7,456 nucleotides of DNA from Acetobacteraceae bacterium (GTDB lineage Bacteria; Pseudomonadota; Alphaproteobacteria; Acetobacterales; Acetobacteraceae). Both the position numbers and the translations under genes were made by a program. The notes beneath the pieces were generated by a model. It had not been told where the DNA came from, ran no database searches, and was given only the letters and a program-made list of their open reading frames with translations. Positions 6,307 through 7,456 of this stretch are shown piece after piece (position 1 is the first letter of the stretch; the number at the start of each line of letters is the position of its first letter). Location of the stretch: NCBI GenBank assembly GCA_947446625.1, contig CANFIE010000193.1:1-7456 (forward strand). Direction: 5' to 3'.

Positions 6307-7119
6307 TTATTCGGTCGGGGCAACAACCACGGCTTCGGCCGGGGCGGCCTCGGCGGCCACCTCAACCTCAACCTCGGCCTCAATGTCCTGCACGTCCTCG
6401 GCGGAACCCAGGTCCACGCCGCTGGCCTGCAGCTCGGCGCTGATGCCGTCGAACACCGCGGCCGCGACCAGGTCGCAGTACAGGTTGATGGCGCGGATCG
6501 CGTCGTCATTGCCCGGAATCGGGAAGGCCACGCCAACCGGATCGGCGTTGCTGTCGCACACCGCAATCACCGGAATGCCAAGCTTGTTGGCTTCCTCGAT
6601 CGCCAGCTTTTCCTTCACCGTGTCGATGATGAAGATGATGTCGGGCAGGCCACCCATGTCCTTGATGCCGCCCAGCGCGCGGTCGAGCTTTTCCTTCTCG
6701 CGCGTCAGCATCAGCACTTCTTTTTTGGTCAGGCCGGTGGTGTCGCCGCCCAGCCGGCCGTCCATTTCCTTCAGCCGCTTGATGCTGCCGGTAATGGTCT
6801 TCCAGTTGGTCAGCATGCCGCCCAACCAGCGGTGGTTCACGTAATACTGGCCGCAGCGCGTCGCGCTCTCGGCCACGTATTCCGCCGCCGCCTTCTTGGT
6901 GCCAACAAACAGCACGCGGCCGCCGGCGGCCACGGTGTCACGCACCGCCTTCAGGGCGCGGTCCAGCATCGGCACGGTCTGCTGCAGGTCCAGAATGTGA
7001 ACCTGGTTGCGCACGCCGAAGATGTACGGCGCCATGCGCGGGTTCCAGCGCCGGGTGTGGTGGCCAAAGTGCACGCCGGCCTCGAGCAGCAAGCGCAGGG
7101 AAACCTGTGGCATCGCCAT
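6307..7119 (-). CDS. rpsB: 30S ribosomal protein S2
   Basis: S2 binds late to the 30S subunit on the solvent side and is needed for S1 attachment. The 270-residue protein begins with the conserved block LLEAGVHFGHHTRRWNPRM (11-29) and GVRNQVHILDLQQT (35-48). It continues with VGTKKAA (72-78), NHRWLGGMLTNWKTI (95-109), and the second S2 signature from P159 to P183 (LPDIIFIIDTVKEKLAI). DSNADPVG is at 189-196 and FPIPGNDDAIRAI at 199-211. The tail from about 237 is an extra stretch rich in Glu, Ala and Val, longer than in the E. coli protein (about 241 residues) and likely flexible. ATG at 7119 is preferred over the ATG two codons later because GGAAGGAAG ends 6 bases upstream. The gene leads the rpsB-tsf unit. 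S2 is known to repress its own operon in E. coli, and a structured leader is present here too. Confidence 0.98.
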   Translation of the reverse strand: MAMPQVSLRLLLEAGVHFGHHTRRWNPRMAPYIFGVRNQVHILDLQQTVPMLDRALKAVRDTVAAGGRVLFVGTKKAAAEYVAESATRCGQYYVNHRWLGGMLTNWKTITGSIKRLKEMDGRLGGDTTGLTKKEVLMLTREKEKLDRALGGIKDMGGLPDIIFIIDTVKEKLAIEEANKLGIPVIAVCDSNADPVGVAFPIPGNDDAIRAINLYCDLVAAAVFDGISAELQASGVDLGSAEDVQDIEAEVEVEVAAEAAPAEAVVVAPTE

Positions 7120-7141
7120 AGCGATCTTCCTTCCAATATCA

Positions 7142-7187
7142 GTCCGGTTGGACCTCCGCGCCGCCTGCCCCTTTTGAGGGACCGGAC
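7142..7187 (-). ncRNA. Candidate structured leader of the rpsB mRNA
   Basis: On the minus strand GTCCGGT (7187-7181) pairs with ACCGGAC (7148-7142). They enclose a smaller hairpin, CCCT-CAAA-AGGG (7180-7169). The structure ends just before the rpsB ribosome binding site (7126-7134). S2 autoregulation through a leader is known in enterobacteria. A comparable role here is inference from position and folding only. Confidence 0.35.
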
Positions 7188-7260
7188 CCGACCACCATGG
7201 AAGGGTGCGGCGCGTGTGAATTACCGCCCGCCCGGGTCACCCCCGGCAGTCAGCGCGCCG

Positions 7261-7289
7261 CATATGGCACAGCCCGCCCGCGCCGACAA
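7261..7289 (-). promoter_or_regulatory. Possible rpsB promoter
   Basis: On the minus strand TTGTCG (7289-7284) and CATATG (7266-7261) are separated by 17 bases, the ideal sigma-70-type spacing. They lie immediately after the stop codon of the preceding gene. Transcription would start near 7254, giving a leader of about 135 bases before rpsB. The -10 box matches the consensus poorly (3 of 6), so this is tentative. Confidence 0.35.
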
Positions 7290-7291
7290 GT

Positions 7292-7456
7292 TCAGCCCAG
7301 GCCGGCCAGCACTTCCTCGGCCGCCACCGCCACCACCCGCCAGTCCAGGCTGAAATTGGCATGGATCAGCCCTTCCCGCTCCTCGGCCGGCACATCCCGC
7401 ACCGCCTCCGGCGCAATGAACCGAGACGGAATCCCACCCTCCCGATGATGCTCGAA
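7292..7456 (-). CDS. C-terminal end of an unrecognised protein, 5' part outside window
   Basis: A minus-strand frame is open from the window edge to a TGA at 7294-7292, leaving 54 residues. The peptide is rich in charged residues (EHHREGG near its start, VPAEEREGLIHANFSLDW in the middle) and ends in a helix-like VAVAAEEVLAGLG. Codon third positions are GC-rich, as in the neighbouring genes, which supports real coding. No hydrophobic segment or known motif is visible. It shares the direction of rpsB but is separated from it by 172 bases holding a possible promoter, so it is probably not in the same transcription unit. I do not recognise the family and assign no function. Confidence 0.6.
   Translation of the reverse strand, partial: FEHHREGGIPSRFIAPEAVRDVPAEEREGLIHANFSLDWRVVAVAAEEVLAGLG

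Noticed and set aside
7225..7248. GC-rich inverted repeat CCGGG...CCCGG downstream of the gene preceding rpsB
   Set aside because: It has only a 5-bp stem and no T-run, so it does not support a terminator call.
5299..7353. Plus-strand open frame of 684 codons opposite tsf and rpsB
   Set aside because: It is a shadow frame rich in His, Gly, Leu and Gln, antisense to two highly conserved genes and without family motifs.

Overview
The window is a conserved housekeeping cluster from a high-GC bacterium. All recognised genes lie on the minus strand, so transcription runs from the right edge (7456) towards position 1. The order along the transcript is: end of an unrecognised gene, rpsB, tsf, pyrH, frr, uppS, cdsA, dxr, then rseP cut off by the left edge. 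This order, the single-PDZ RseP, the GTG starts and the strong GC bias suggest an Alphaproteobacterium, perhaps of the Rhodospirillales/Acetobacteraceae type. The lineage is inferred from general knowledge, not from a database search.

Right part (7292-7456 and 7120-7291): the last 54 codons of an unidentified protein, then a 172-base gap. The gap holds a plausible rpsB promoter and a leader that can fold into a nested hairpin. Middle right (5326-7119): rpsB (ribosomal protein S2) and tsf (EF-Ts), separated by 62 bases between stop and start and by a perfect 9-bp hairpin. A 173-base gap (5153-5325) follows. It contains a 10-bp perfect inverted repeat, a convincing Rho-independent terminator, and a possible promoter just upstream of pyrH.

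Middle and left (1-5152): pyrH (UMP kinase), frr (ribosome recycling factor), uppS (undecaprenyl diphosphate synthase), cdsA (CDP-diglyceride synthase), dxr (DXP reductoisomerase) and rseP (site-2 intramembrane protease). These genes are tightly packed. uppS and cdsA abut with no spacer and share a reading frame, cdsA and dxr overlap by 4 bases (ATGA), and the other gaps are 31-51 bases. The group joins translation (S2, EF-Ts, RRF) and nucleotide supply (UMP kinase) with envelope building: Dxr supplies isoprenoid precursors, UppS makes the C55 lipid carrier, CdsA makes the phospholipid precursor, and RseP handles envelope stress and cleavage of membrane proteins.

All complete genes look intact, with normal lengths and key catalytic residues. 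I found no mobile element, CRISPR array, tRNA or rRNA, and no candidate for a new defence or biosynthetic system. The points worth a second look are the gene junctions and intergenic RNA structures. No stretch over 300 bases lacks a gene.
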